A stretch of 64,000 nucleotides of DNA from Verrucomicrobiota bacterium (GTDB taxonomy: Bacteria; Verrucomicrobiota; Verrucomicrobiia; Limisphaerales; UBA9464). Both the position numbers and the translations under genes were made by a program. The stretch spans positions 1-64,000 of the forward strand of contig CANGKZ010000029.1 in assembly GCA_947454705.1 (NCBI GenBank), read 5' to 3'. This document shows positions 1 through 9,789 of the stretch, piece by piece (the first letter of the stretch is position 1; every line of letters starts with the position of its first letter). The notes below the pieces were generated by a model. It saw only the letters and a program-made list of their open reading frames with translations. It had not been told where the DNA came from and did no database searches.

Positions 1-1
1 C

Positions 2-113
2 AACCCTTCAACCCTTCAACCCTTCAACCCTTCAACCCTTCAACCCTTCAACCCTTCAACCCTTCAACCCTTCAACCCTTCAACCCTTCAACCCTTCAAC
101 CCTTCAACCCTTC
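2..113. repeat. Tandem octamer array (AACCCTTC)n
   Basis: Fourteen perfect head-to-tail copies of AACCCTTC run from the left edge of the window. A degenerate fifteenth copy (AACTTTTC) follows at 114-121. The array touches the window edge, so its full length is unknown. It lies just downstream of the O-methyltransferase stop codon. A degenerate relative of the same sequence is seen at about 16756-16810. Function is unknown; length variation by slippage would be expected. Confidence 0.95.
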
Positions 114-135
114 AACTTTTCAACGCCGCTTTGGT

Positions 136-1344
136 TCACCCCTTCAACCCCGTTACCACCCCACAATGGACCGCCGTCGGCACCACCGCGGAGTCGGCAC
201 GCAGTCCCGCCGACCGCAACCAGGATTGGTACTCGGCGGCGCTGTAGGCCCGTCCCTCGGTCAGGGAGAACAACGCCGCGGAATACAGCGCGATGGGAAG
301 CGGCCCGCCGAGATCGTCGTTGAGAAACACATCGTGGATCCAAAGGCGTCCGCCGGCGGGAAGCGCATCCGCGCATCGACGCACGAGCGCCTCGCACTCG
401 GGCACGTCCCAATCGTGAAGGATGTTGGACAGCAGGATCGCATCGGCCTCCGGCAGCGACGCGGTGAACATGTCGCCCGGCACCAGACGCAGTCGGTCCG
501 ACACCCCGGCGGCGGCGGAAAACTCCGCAGCCACCTTCAACACCTCGGGACGGTCGAGCACCGTGGCCGTCAGGTTTGGATGCGCCTGCAGCAGGCTGAT
601 CGCATACAACCCGGTGCCGCCGCCGACATCCAAAACGTGCGACACGCGTCCGAGCTCCAGCGCCCGGGCCAGGTGCGGTGCGACATTCTTCGCCCGACCC
701 GAAAGCGCGAGCGTGAGGAAACGCGCCGAAGCCTCCTGTTCCATCGCCGACTCCAATCCTTCGCGAAAAATGAACGCCGCACCCGCGCCTTTTTCATCCG
801 CCCCGGCCGGACGATCCGTGCGCAATCGCTCCACCAACGCCAGGACACCCGGAGCCTGCGCGCCAAGACTTCCGTAATCCCCCACGTAAAAAGCTCCTCC
901 GGGAACCAAATGTTCAGCGGCCATCGGGGTCAGCTCCAACGTACCGTCAGAACGCCGCTGCACCGTGCCAAGCGCGCGAAGTGCCGTGAGCAACACGTTC
1001 GAAGCCCGGGGCGATAGCCCCAATTCTGAGGCAAGCGACTCGATCAGTTGGGGCCGTTTCCCCAACGCTGCAAACACTCCGAGGTGCGCCACCGCCGCGA
1101 TCAACAGTTCACTCGCGTAATGGGTACGAAAAGTTTCAAACAGGGGCGTCGGGTCCGTGTTCGGCAGGATCGTGTGGTTCACGCGCCCACAATTCCCGAG
1201 GCCGGACGCAACGTCAGCATCGAAACCGGATTCCGCGTTCCCGCAGTTTGCCACCGAACTCTGCGTAACCTTTCCGGCACCAAGCTCCTCTGGCTTGGCG
1301 GCTTCGCACGGCACCTGCTGACGAGCCTCTCTGTGTTGGTTCAT
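136..1344 (-). CDS. SAM-dependent O-methyltransferase (hydroxyindole/acetylserotonin O-methyltransferase-like)
   Basis: This class-I methyltransferase probably moves a methyl group from SAM to a hydroxyl of a small molecule. The C-terminal half carries the SAM-binding motif DVGGGTG, an acidic strand-2 region and the family signature SNILHDWD, whose His is the usual catalytic base. The N-terminal part (from about residue 65) looks like the winged-helix dimerisation domain of plant-type O-methyltransferases. The first 54 residues from the ATG at 1344 look non-homologous. A GTG at 1182 would give a more typical product of about 348 residues, so the start is uncertain. It is divergent from the GH59 gene. 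The substrate cannot be told from sequence; respiratory-quinone, phenolic and secondary-metabolite methylation are all possible. Confidence 0.85.
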   Translation of the reverse strand: MNQHREARQQVPCEAAKPEELGAGKVTQSSVANCGNAESGFDADVASGLGNCGRVNHTILPNTDPTPLFETFRTHYASELLIAAVAHLGVFAALGKRPQLIESLASELGLSPRASNVLLTALRALGTVQRRSDGTLELTPMAAEHLVPGGAFYVGDYGSLGAQAPGVLALVERLRTDRPAGADEKGAGAAFIFREGLESAMEQEASARFLTLALSGRAKNVAPHLARALELGRVSHVLDVGGGTGLYAISLLQAHPNLTATVLDRPEVLKVAAEFSAAAGVSDRLRLVPGDMFTASLPEADAILLSNILHDWDVPECEALVRRCADALPAGGRLWIHDVFLNDDLGGPLPIALYSAALFSLTEGRAYSAAEYQSWLRSAGLRADSAVVPTAVHCGVVTGLKG

Positions 1345-1371
1345 CGAATAACTGAGTTCATCGGCAAAATC

Positions 1372-4300
1372 TTGCGATGGAACCGGTGTGTTCAGCCCTT
1401 TAAACGCAACGCTCTGACCGCAGCATGGGGCATTTGGGCACTCCGACTGTCGGGGCTTTGCTTACCATTTTTGATCCACTCGCTGGGTGCGGCCGAGATC
1501 ACGCTGGATGGGGCGATGAGCGGTCGGGTGTTTGAGGGATTGGGAGCCGTCAGCGCCGGGGCCTCGAGCCGACTGTTGATCGACTATCCCGAGAAGCAAC
1601 GGGCCGAGATCCTCGACTACCTGTTCAAGCCCGGCTTTGGTGCGAGTCTGCAGCATTTGAAGGTGGAGATTGGCGGCGACATCAATTCCACCGACGGCAC
1701 CGAGCCCGGACACGAACGCGTGGAAGGAGAGGAGAATTACAACCGTGGATGGGAATGGTGGCTCATCCGTGAAGCCCGTGCGCGCAATCCGAATCTCATC
1801 CTTGATGCCCTCGCATGGGGAGCCCCGGGATGGATTGGCGGCGGGAATTTCTATTCGCAGGACATGATCGATTACCTGATCCGCTTTCTCGAGGGAGCCA
1901 AGCGGGTTCATGGAATCGAGTTCAACTACCTCGGCATCTGGAACGAGCAACCCTACGACGCCGACTGGATCATCCAACTGCGCCGTGCCCTCGACGAGGC
2001 GGGCTGGACCGGAGTGCGACTTGTTGCGGCGGATCAGTGGGATCACCCCTGGACCCTGGCCGTCGATTTCGCCGAACTCCCCGAGTTTTCCGCCGCTGTG
2101 GATGTAATCGGCGTCCACTACCCCCACGGCTTCGGAAACGACTTCGCCATCGCGCTGGGAAAACCGATTTGGGCCAGCGAGGACGGCACCGGTGGCGGCA
2201 ACGGATTTACCCCCTGGCAGACCGCCAGGGCGCTCGCGAAAACCTACAATCAAAACTACACCCACGCCCGCATCACCAAGACCGAGATCTGGAGCCCGGT
2301 CACTTCGTACTACGATGACCTTCCGTACAACGACTCAGGATTGATGCGCGCGAATACGCCGTGGTCGGGATTCTACGAGGTGCTGCCGGCCATCTGGATC
2401 ACGGCTCACACCACGCAGTTTGCGCAGCCGGGGTGGAGATATCTCGACGGCAGCGCGTCGTCCGATCTCCCCAACGGCGGCAGCATCGTCACCCTGCAAT
2501 CGCCCGACGGCGGGGACCTTTCGATCGTGATCGAAACCATCGACGCCCCGGTGGCACAATCTCTGGTGCTGCACGCCGCAAATGGTGTTCCCTTGAAGCC
2601 GCTGGCGCTGTGGCGCACCCGGGACGGCGACGCCTTTTCGTTCCAGGGAATGATCCCCGTGGTGGGCGATGGATGGCAGTTCACCGCAGAACCCGACTGC
2701 GTTTACACCCTCACCACCACCACCGGGCAATCCAGGGGAACCACCACCGTTCCCGCCGCAGCGCCGCTCGGACTCCCCTACTCCGAATCCTTCGAATCCC
2801 CGTCATTCGCCGGGCTGCCCTTCGCCTTCATGGACCAGGCCGGTGCGTTTGAAGTCGTCCCCGATTCCGAAGGCTACGGAAAGGTGCTTCAGCAGCAGAT
2901 TGTCCAGCGCGGCATCGAGTGGCACTATCCGCAGACGCATCCGTTTACAATTGTAGGTGATTCCGCATGGACTGACTACAGCGTCAGCGTTCGGGTCCGC
3001 ATTCCCGAGTCGGGCGAGGCCTCGTTGCTCGGACGCGTTGGGGCACCGCTGCCGCGGCCTGCGCCGCCCAACGCGGTGGTGCTCGCGGTTTTTGCGTCCG
3101 GAGACGCTGCGGAGCCGCTGCAGTTCGAATTGCGTCAGTCGGGTTCCGTGATGGCCTCCGGCTCGTTGGATCTGCCCGCAGATTCGCCGGACTGGCACCA
3201 GCTCCGACTCCAGTTCAGCGGGGATCAGATCACCGCATGGATCGATGGATGGATCGTCGCCGACTTCACCAACACCGAGCCCACGCGCACGACGCACGGA
3301 CGCGTGGGCGTGGGAAGCGGATGGAACCTGGCGGAATTCGACGACCTCCAAGTTCGCCGCCTGCCGCGCAATGCCCCAAATCTTGCGTTGAAGGCCGAGG
3401 CCATCACCTCGAGCGCCTGGAGCGAAGAGTTCATGCCGATGTTCGTCAACGACGGCGACCCGTCGACCCGCTGGAATTCCGGTCCATTGAGCGGCGCTTC
3501 GGAATGGATCGAACTCGAATTTTCCACCCCCACGGAATTCAACCGGATCACCCTCACCGAATTCGGGTCGCGGATCCGAGGCTACGTGGTGGAATCCCGC
3601 GACGACGCCCAACGCACCGTCCTCGCCCGCGGCACCTCGCTCCCGGCCGACGGCAACCTCCCGCTGCCCACCACCGTGTCGAGGCACGTCCGTCTGACCA
3701 TCACCGCGATGTCGGATCCGGTTTCGCTGTATGAATTCGGGGTGTACCGGGACCCGACCGATGCGCCATCCGTCCGGATCAGCGAATGGATGCTTCACAA
3801 CACCTCGGCCGTTCGGGATCCGCGCGACGGCGGGTACCATCCCTGGTTCGAGCTTTGGAACACCGGAACCACCCCGGCGGAGTTGGGAGGCTATTTGATG
3901 TCGAACGATTCCTCCCTGTCCACCGCGTCGGAATTCCCCGCCGGCACGGTGCTTCAACCCGGCGAACGGCGGATCGTTTGGTGCGGTCAGGTCTCGCAGC
4001 TTCCGAACTCGCCTGCATCGACAGCCATTCTTTCCGTGCCCTGGATTCCTCAGGAACAGCAAACCCTCGGACTCTACACGGCCGACGGCATTCCACTCTT
4101 TGAAGTGGACCTTGACCCGCAGGGAGAGAATCAAAGCAGCGGCTTTCCCGATGACGGAAGCCCCATGATTCTCGCGCTTTCACGCGCCACTCCGGGCAGT
4201 CCCAACACGCCGCTCGAAGCGCTGCCGGTCGGACGCGAACTCGCCCCGTACCAAGTACGCCTCCCCTTTCGCGGCACGCCGTTCACCACCCACACGGTGT

Positions 4301-4434
4301 TGGAAGCAGATTCTCCGGGCTCCGATTCCTGGAAACCTGTTCAGACGGTAACCAGCGACGCCGACGGCGTGTTCCAGATTTGGGTCGACGCCTTGGAATT
4401 CGACAACCGGTTCTTCCGCGCAGAACAGCGCTGA
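1372..4434 (+). CDS. Secreted GH59 galactocerebrosidase-like glycoside hydrolase with lectin, discoidin-like and lamin-tail domains
   Basis: Residues about 45-350 closely resemble galactosylceramidase (GH59). They include the motif FEGLGAVSAGASSRLL near the N-terminus, WGAPGWIGG, the acid/base Glu of IGIWNE (E192 in this numbering) and a nucleophile Glu in WASEDGT (E270). A beta-sandwich and LamG-like lectin region follow (about 465-660), then an F5/8C (discoidin)-like domain (about 668-800), a lamin-tail domain (about 803-940) and a C-terminal domain of about 60 residues. A signal peptide with an AA/E cleavage site precedes the catalytic domain. No ATG lies upstream of it; I chose TTG at 1372, with TTG at 1336 as an alternative. 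The expected reaction is release of terminal beta-galactose from glycolipid-type or related galactosides outside the cytoplasm. Family is confident; natural substrate is not. Confidence 0.88.
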   Translation: MRWNRCVQPFKRNALTAAWGIWALRLSGLCLPFLIHSLGAAEITLDGAMSGRVFEGLGAVSAGASSRLLIDYPEKQRAEILDYLFKPGFGASLQHLKVEIGGDINSTDGTEPGHERVEGEENYNRGWEWWLIREARARNPNLILDALAWGAPGWIGGGNFYSQDMIDYLIRFLEGAKRVHGIEFNYLGIWNEQPYDADWIIQLRRALDEAGWTGVRLVAADQWDHPWTLAVDFAELPEFSAAVDVIGVHYPHGFGNDFAIALGKPIWASEDGTGGGNGFTPWQTARALAKTYNQNYTHARITKTEIWSPVTSYYDDLPYNDSGLMRANTPWSGFYEVLPAIWITAHTTQFAQPGWRYLDGSASSDLPNGGSIVTLQSPDGGDLSIVIETIDAPVAQSLVLHAANGVPLKPLALWRTRDGDAFSFQGMIPVVGDGWQFTAEPDCVYTLTTTTGQSRGTTTVPAAAPLGLPYSESFESPSFAGLPFAFMDQAGAFEVVPDSEGYGKVLQQQIVQRGIEWHYPQTHPFTIVGDSAWTDYSVSVRVRIPESGEASLLGRVGAPLPRPAPPNAVVLAVFASGDAAEPLQFELRQSGSVMASGSLDLPADSPDWHQLRLQFSGDQITAWIDGWIVADFTNTEPTRTTHGRVGVGSGWNLAEFDDLQVRRLPRNAPNLALKAEAITSSAWSEEFMPMFVNDGDPSTRWNSGPLSGASEWIELEFSTPTEFNRITLTEFGSRIRGYVVESRDDAQRTVLARGTSLPADGNLPLPTTVSRHVRLTITAMSDPVSLYEFGVYRDPTDAPSVRISEWMLHNTSAVRDPRDGGYHPWFELWNTGTTPAELGGYLMSNDSSLSTASEFPAGTVLQPGERRIVWCGQVSQLPNSPASTAILSVPWIPQEQQTLGLYTADGIPLFEVDLDPQGENQSSGFPDDGSPMILALSRATPGSPNTPLEALPVGRELAPYQVRLPFRGTPFTTHTVLEADSPGSDSWKPVQTVTSDADGVFQIWVDALEFDNRFFRAEQR

Positions 4435-4441
4435 ATCGAAC

Positions 4442-4885
4442 TCAGGCCGCAGACCCGAGGGACGCCAGCTTGGCGAGTCGCGCCACGTGGCGGCCGCCTT
4501 CGAACGGGGTGTCGAGGAACAGCTTCACCATCGATTCAATCTGCGCGGCATTCACAAGCCGTCCGCCGATTGAAAGCACATTGGCGTCGTTGTGCGCGCG
4601 GGTCAGTCGGACGGACTCCAGATCCCAACCCAACCCGCAGCGAATTCCCCGGAGCTTGTTGGCGGCAATGGCTTCCCCGTTGCCCGAACCTCCGAAGACA
4701 AATCCGCGTTCGCACTCGCCCTTCGCCACCGCAGCCGCGGCTGGAAGAATGAAATCGGGATAATCCACCGACACTTCCGAGCAACATCCAAAATCCACCG
4801 GCGTGTGGCCCAACGCGACGAGGAACAACTTCACCTGTTCCTTCGCGGCAAACCCGGCGTGATCCGATCCCAATGCGATCTTCAT
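4442..4885 (-). CDS. rpiB: Ribose-5-phosphate isomerase B, catalytic-Glu (mycobacterial) type
   Basis: This enzyme interconverts ribose-5-phosphate and ribulose-5-phosphate in the pentose phosphate pathway. The 147-residue protein starts MKIALGSDHAG, which carries the GSDHAG phosphate-binding motif, and has GGSGNGEAIAANK in place of the CGTGxG loop of E. coli RpiB. The catalytic Cys is therefore absent. A Glu (E71) follows, as in the Mycobacterium tuberculosis enzyme, where Glu is the catalytic base. The RAHNDANVLSIGGR segment is conserved. The open frame extends upstream to 5050, but homology begins at the ATG at 4885. It is tail-to-tail with the GH59 gene, and rpe, another pentose-phosphate enzyme, lies 5 kb away. 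Confidence 0.94.
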   Translation of the reverse strand: MKIALGSDHAGFAAKEQVKLFLVALGHTPVDFGCCSEVSVDYPDFILPAAAAVAKGECERGFVFGGSGNGEAIAANKLRGIRCGLGWDLESVRLTRAHNDANVLSIGGRLVNAAQIESMVKLFLDTPFEGGRHVARLAKLASLGSAA

Positions 4886-5022
4886 CCGTCCATTCAACGC
4901 GCTGCGTGCGCGGAAGCGAGCCGGATTCCGCATCGAGTCCTGTCGAAGGCCTCCGGGAAAAACTCCCTCCGACACAACACGGGTTTTGCGTTCCTCGGCC
5001 GATTCCCTAGCTTCCGCGCGTC

Positions 5023-7587
5023 GTGAATACCGCCAATCGCACCGCAGCATCAGAGCGTCCAGGTTCCCTTCCGCAGATCCCCAACGGGGTCCGGTTGACC
5101 ACCTTGCCCAATGGCTTGCAGGTGATCCTCCGCGAGGACCACAGCGCGCCGGTCACCAACGTGCAGGCCTGGTGCCGCGCGGGCAGCATCGACGAGGGCG
5201 CGTGGCTCGGCGCCGGACTCTCGCACGTCCTCGAACACATGCTCTTCAAGGGCACCAGCACGCGCGGCTCGGGACGCATCGACCAGGAGGTCCAGGCAGC
5301 CGGCGGGTACATGAACGCCTACACCTCGTTCGACCGCACGGTGTATTGGATCAACGTCCCCAACACCGGCACGCAGGTCGCGGTGGACATCCTGTGCGAC
5401 ATCTTCCAGAACGCCACGATCCCCGCCGACGAACTCGTGAAGGAGCTCGACGTGATTCGCCGCGAAATGGACATGGGAATCGACGACCCGGGCCGCCGTT
5501 CCAGCCAGATCCTTTTCGAAACCGCCTACACCCGCAGTCCGTACCGTCAGCCCATCATCGGGCATCCCGACATCTTCAACCGCCTCACCCGCGAGGACAT
5601 CGCCGCCTACTACCGCGAGAAGTACGCGACGAACAACTGCTTCCTCGTGGTGGCCGGCGACTTCGATTCCGAGACGGTCCTCGAACAGATTCGCACCTCG
5701 TTCGCCAACACCGGCGCACGCGCTGTACCACAACCGGTACTACAGACCGAACCGCGGCAGACCGCTCCGCGTGAAGCCGTGGTCGAGGCCCCGGTGGAAC
5801 TCGGGCACGTCCACATCGCGTGGCACATTCCCGACATCCGCCACGTGGACACCCCCGCGCTCGACGTTCTCTCCACGCTGCTCGGCGGCGGACGCAGCTC
5901 GCGCCTGTATCAGGCCGTTCGTGAAAAATCCGGACTGGCCCACTCCGTCAATGCCTGGATCTACACCCCGGGCATGGCCGGATTGTTCGGCGTCAGCGCG
6001 GTGTGCGACGGCAACCGGTTCAGCGCCGTTCGCGATGCCGCGATTGCCGAGGTGGACCGCCTCAAGGAAGACCTGGTCTCCAGCGCCGAACTCTCCAAGG
6101 CCGTGAAGCAATTCACCGTCGGCACCCTCGCCTCCCGCAAGACGATGGAAGGCCAGGCGCAGGACCTCGGCAGCAACTGGATGTCGGCCCACGACCTCAA
6201 CTTCAGCGAACGCTACCTGGAAGCCGTTCGACGCCTCACTCCGGAGCGGCTCCGCGAAGTGGCGAACCTGTACCTGACGGAATCCAACCGGACCGTCACC
6301 GCGCTGCTGCCCACCGGCTCCGCGCCGGCCGCGGTCGCAACCCAGGAAGTCCGACAGGAACACCCCGTTCGCCAGTTCAAGCTGAAGAACGGACTTCGCC
6401 TGCTGGTGAAGGAAGACCATCGGCTGCCCTTCGTGGAATTCCGCACTGTGTTCCTCGGTGGATTGCTCCAGGAAAACACCGAGCGATCCGGCATCACGTC
6501 GATGATGACCAAGATGCTCTCCAAGGGCACCGCCACCCGCACTGCGGAACAGATCGCGAGCGAGATCGAAAGCATTGGCGGCAGCCTCGAACCCTACGCC
6601 GGCAATCACAGCTTCGGGGTTTCCGCCGAAGTGTTGCGCGAGGATTTCGAGACCGGGCTCCAGCTCGTGTCCGACGTGCTGCTGCGTCCCGCGTTCCCGG
6701 CCGATCCCCTGGAGCGCGAACGCGAAATCCAACTCGCCAGCATTCGCGGTCAACGCGACCACCTGCTGCAATGCGCGTTCAAGGCGCTCCGACGCGGGCT
6801 CTTCGGCGAGGCCGGCTACGGACTCGATTCCCTCGGCACCGAGACCAGCGTGCAATCCTTCACCGCCGATTCCCTTCGCGGCTTTCATAAAGCCACCGTC
6901 CGTCCCGACAACGCGGTGTTCGCGGTGTACGGCGACGTCCATGCCGATGCCGTTCGCGGCGCCATCGAAGCCGAGTTCGGGAACTGGAAATCTTCCGCAG
7001 CCGCAATCCCCGAATCGCCCTCCACCGGCACCCGCCCCGCCGGCCGCAGCAGCGACACCCGTGACAAGGAACAGGCGGTGCTTGCCCTCGGATTCCCCGG
7101 CACCACGTTTGCCTCCGAGGATCGTCATGTGCTCGATCTCATTCAGGAAGCGTGCAGCGACATGGGATCGCGCCTCTTCCTCCGCATCCGCGACGAACTC
7201 GGCCTCGCCTATTACGTCGGCGCCACCCATTTCCCGGGCCGCACTCCGGGGTACTTCGCCTTCTACTGCGGCACCGCGCCGGACAAGGTAGACCTCGTGG
7301 AAACCGAGCTGCGCGCCCAGGCCGAAGCCCTGCGCTGCGACGGACTCACGATCGAAGAGCTCGATCGCGCCAAGGCAAAGGTCATCGGCCAGCGCAAGAT
7401 CGCCCGTCAGGACCTCGGTGGACTCGCCCTGACCCACGCTCTGGATGAACTCTACGGCTTGGGTTTTGACCATTCCGAGGCCGACGACGCCCGGTACGCC
7501 GCCGTAACCCTGGATCAAATCCGGTCCGTCGCGGACCGCTACTTCAGGACCGAAGTCTCCCAACTGGCCGTCATTCGCGGTCAGTAG
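5023..7587 (+). CDS. M16 (pitrilysin/insulinase-like) zinc peptidase, fused active and inactive halves
   Basis: The 854-residue protein has two tandem M16 units. The first holds the inverted zinc motif HVLEH (H68-H72), with the downstream acidic stretch KELDVIRREMDMG supplying the third ligand. The second unit (from about residue 445) repeats the fold but reads TSMMTKMLSKGT where HxxEH should be, so it is catalytically dead. This matches the active/inactive pairing of M16B proteases and mitochondrial processing peptidase subunits, here in one chain. No signal peptide is evident, so a cytoplasmic peptide-degrading role is likely. The start is a GTG with no clear Shine-Dalgarno. The next gene, ftsH, is 123 bp downstream. 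Confidence 0.92.
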   Translation: MNTANRTAASERPGSLPQIPNGVRLTTLPNGLQVILREDHSAPVTNVQAWCRAGSIDEGAWLGAGLSHVLEHMLFKGTSTRGSGRIDQEVQAAGGYMNAYTSFDRTVYWINVPNTGTQVAVDILCDIFQNATIPADELVKELDVIRREMDMGIDDPGRRSSQILFETAYTRSPYRQPIIGHPDIFNRLTREDIAAYYREKYATNNCFLVVAGDFDSETVLEQIRTSFANTGARAVPQPVLQTEPRQTAPREAVVEAPVELGHVHIAWHIPDIRHVDTPALDVLSTLLGGGRSSRLYQAVREKSGLAHSVNAWIYTPGMAGLFGVSAVCDGNRFSAVRDAAIAEVDRLKEDLVSSAELSKAVKQFTVGTLASRKTMEGQAQDLGSNWMSAHDLNFSERYLEAVRRLTPERLREVANLYLTESNRTVTALLPTGSAPAAVATQEVRQEHPVRQFKLKNGLRLLVKEDHRLPFVEFRTVFLGGLLQENTERSGITSMMTKMLSKGTATRTAEQIASEIESIGGSLEPYAGNHSFGVSAEVLREDFETGLQLVSDVLLRPAFPADPLEREREIQLASIRGQRDHLLQCAFKALRRGLFGEAGYGLDSLGTETSVQSFTADSLRGFHKATVRPDNAVFAVYGDVHADAVRGAIEAEFGNWKSSAAAIPESPSTGTRPAGRSSDTRDKEQAVLALGFPGTTFASEDRHVLDLIQEACSDMGSRLFLRIRDELGLAYYVGATHFPGRTPGYFAFYCGTAPDKVDLVETELRAQAEALRCDGLTIEELDRAKAKVIGQRKIARQDLGGLALTHALDELYGLGFDHSEADDARYAAVTLDQIRSVADRYFRTEVSQLAVIRGQ

Positions 7588-7668
7588 GCCTCCGGCAAGC
7601 CGCCTCGTTGCCCCGCATCAAAAGCGGTTCACCCCCTCAATCCCTCAAAATACCTGCGGAAACTCGCC

Positions 7669-7696
7669 TTGCGCCGATGGTGCCGGGTGTTACGGT
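7669..7696 (+). promoter_or_regulatory. Possible sigma-70-type promoter of ftsH
   Basis: TTGCGC (7669-7674) is followed after 16 bp by TACGGT (7691-7696). This would place transcription start only a few bases before the ATG at 7711. The -35 matches that of the stronger promoter at 36677-36705, but the -10 is weak. Tentative. Confidence 0.25.
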
Positions 7697-7710
7697 CCCA
7701 TCACTTCGTC

Positions 7711-9717
7711 ATGCCAGAAGATTCCGATCCATCCCGCGGACCTGGTACAGGCCCCAGCATTCAGGCTCGCACCTGGATTGTCTGGATTGTCATCGCCGCC
7801 CTGTTCCCGCTCCTCTTCTTCTTCAACAAGTCCAACCAGCCGCGCTATCAGACGATCTCGCATCGTAAGCTGATCGAGCTGTCTGCGTCGAACCTGGTGG
7901 AGAGCGCCGAGATCAATTACAGCGCTCAGAGCCAGATGCTCCGCGTCGTGCGCGGCCGCTACTACGCCGAGCCGGGCAAGACCAACTCCGCGACGATTCC
8001 GTTCATCATCGAGACGCGCCTGAACGGCGACATCGAGAATCGCCTGCTGGAATCCGGCGCCTTCCGTGCGGTGGAGAACAACAACGTCTTCCTGCAGGTG
8101 GTCATCGGACTGCTGCCCTTCGTGCTCGTTGCCGCCATCATCTGGTTCGTGTTCGTGCGCCAGATCAAGGCCGCCGGACGCGGCGCCCTCAGCTTCGGCA
8201 AGTCCAAGGCCCGCCTCCTCGCGAAGGACAAGAACAAGACCACCTTCAAGGACGTCGCCGGTGTGGATGAATCCAAGGAAGAAGTCGCCGAACTCGTCGA
8301 ATTCCTCAAGGATCCCAAGAAATTTCAGAAACTCGGCGGCCGGATTCCCAAGGGCATCCTGATGGTTGGCCCTCCCGGAACCGGAAAGACCCTTCTCGCC
8401 AAGGCCATTGCCGGCGAAGCCGATGCCTCGTTCTTCAGCATCAGCGGTTCTGATTTCGTGGAAATGTTCGTTGGCGTCGGCGCCAGCCGCGTTCGCGACA
8501 TGTTCGAGCAGGCCCGCAAGAACACTCCCTGCCTGATCTTCATCGACGAAATCGACGCCGTCGGTCGCTCCCGCGGTCACGGTCTCGGCGGCGGCAACGA
8601 CGAGCGCGAACAGACGCTCAACGCGCTGCTGGTCGAGATGGACGGCTTCGACACCCACGAGGGCATCATCATCATCGCGGCGACCAATCGTCCCGATGTG
8701 CTGGATCCCGCGTTGCTCCGCCCCGGCCGTTTCGACCGCCAGGTCACCGTCAATCTGCCCGATGTCCGCGGCCGCGAAGCCATCCTCAAGGTTCACGCCA
8801 AGAACGTGAAGCTCGACGGCAATGTCGATCTCTCGGTCATCGCCCGCGGCACCCCGGGCTTCTCCGGAGCCGAACTGGCCAACCTGCTCAACGAGGCCGC
8901 ACTCATCGCCGCCCGGCAGAATCGCAAGGCGGTCGGAATGCCGGAACTCGAGGAAGCCCGCGACAAGGTTCGCTGGGGTCGCGAGCGCCGCACCCTGGCC
9001 ATGTCGGCCGATGAAAAGCGCGACACCGCGTGGCACGAGGCCGGTCACGCGCTGGTGAACGTGATGCTCAAGCACACGCACCCGCTTCACAAGGTCACCA
9101 TCATTCCCCGCGGTCGCGCCCTGGGCCTGACCATGATGCTGCCCAAGAACGACATTCTCAGCCAGCGCCGTCGCCACCTGCTCGATGATCTCGCCGTCGC
9201 CGTCGCCGGCCGCATCGCCGAACAGCTCGTCGCCGAGGACATTTCCTCCGGCGCCTCGGGCGACATCCAGATGGCCACCGCGACCGCCAAGGCGATGGTC
9301 ATGCACTGGGGCATGAGCGAGAAGCTCGGCATGGTGCTGTACGGCGAATCGCAGGAATACGTCTTCCTCGGTCGCGACATGATGCGCTCCAAGGACTACA
9401 GCGAACGCGTGGCCCAGGAAATCGACGCCGAGGTGAAGCGCCTCATCGATGAAGCCTATCAACGCGCCAAGGAGTTGATCGATGCGAACCGCGACAAGCT
9501 GGAGCTCATCGCCAACGCCCTGCTCGAATACGAGACGCTGGATGGAGCCCAGGTCGATGAAATCGTCCGGACCGGCAAGTTCACTCCGCCGCCGTCCACA
9601 ACGATCAACATCGATCCGCCCAGCGGCGCCCAGGCTGCGACCCCTCTGCCCGAGGTGATCAAGCCCGTGCCTCCCAAGCTCCCGGGCTTCGGATCCCCGG
9701 CACCGGCTGCGGCCTGA
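7711..9717 (+). CDS. ftsH: ATP-dependent zinc metalloprotease FtsH
   Basis: This membrane-bound AAA+ protease degrades damaged membrane proteins and short-lived regulators. The 668-residue protein has TM1 at about residues 20-38, a short periplasmic loop, TM2 at about 129-150, Walker A GPPGTGKT (near residue 220), Walker [16 protein letters not shown], the second region of homology ([21 protein letters not shown]) and the zinc site HEAGH (near residue 442). The C-terminal tail is Pro-rich. ATG at 7711 is preferred over an upstream TTG at 7669, because family similarity starts close to TM1. Position after the M16 peptidase gives two proteolysis genes side by side. Confidence 0.97.
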   Translation: MPEDSDPSRGPGTGPSIQARTWIVWIVIAALFPLLFFFNKSNQPRYQTISHRKLIELSASNLVESAEINYSAQSQMLRVVRGRYYAEPGKTNSATIPFIIETRLNGDIENRLLESGAFRAVENNNVFLQVVIGLLPFVLVAAIIWFVFVRQIKAAGRGALSFGKSKARLLAKDKNKTTFKDVAGVDESKEEVAELVEFLKDPKKFQKLGGRIPKGILMVGPPGTGKTLLAKAIAGEADASFFSISGSDFVEMFVGVGASRVRDMFEQARKNTPCLIFIDEIDAVGRSRGHGLGGGNDEREQTLNALLVEMDGFDTHEGIIIIAATNRPDVLDPALLRPGRFDRQVTVNLPDVRGREAILKVHAKNVKLDGNVDLSVIARGTPGFSGAELANLLNEAALIAARQNRKAVGMPELEEARDKVRWGRERRTLAMSADEKRDTAWHEAGHALVNVMLKHTHPLHKVTIIPRGRALGLTMMLPKNDILSQRRRHLLDDLAVAVAGRIAEQLVAEDISSGASGDIQMATATAKAMVMHWGMSEKLGMVLYGESQEYVFLGRDMMRSKDYSERVAQEIDAEVKRLIDEAYQRAKELIDANRDKLELIANALLEYETLDGAQVDEIVRTGKFTPPPSTTINIDPPSGAQAATPLPEVIKPVPPKLPGFGSPAPAAA

Positions 9718-9789
9718 GCCGCACCGGTTGCTTCCATCGTGCGCCGCCGTTGACCATCCGCTGACAGTTCTCCACGCTCGCGGCCGCCG

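Noticed and set aside
1048..1371. Upstream extension of the GH59 gene to a TTG at 1048
   Set aside because: It would overlap the methyltransferase, and the signal peptide only begins after about 1400.
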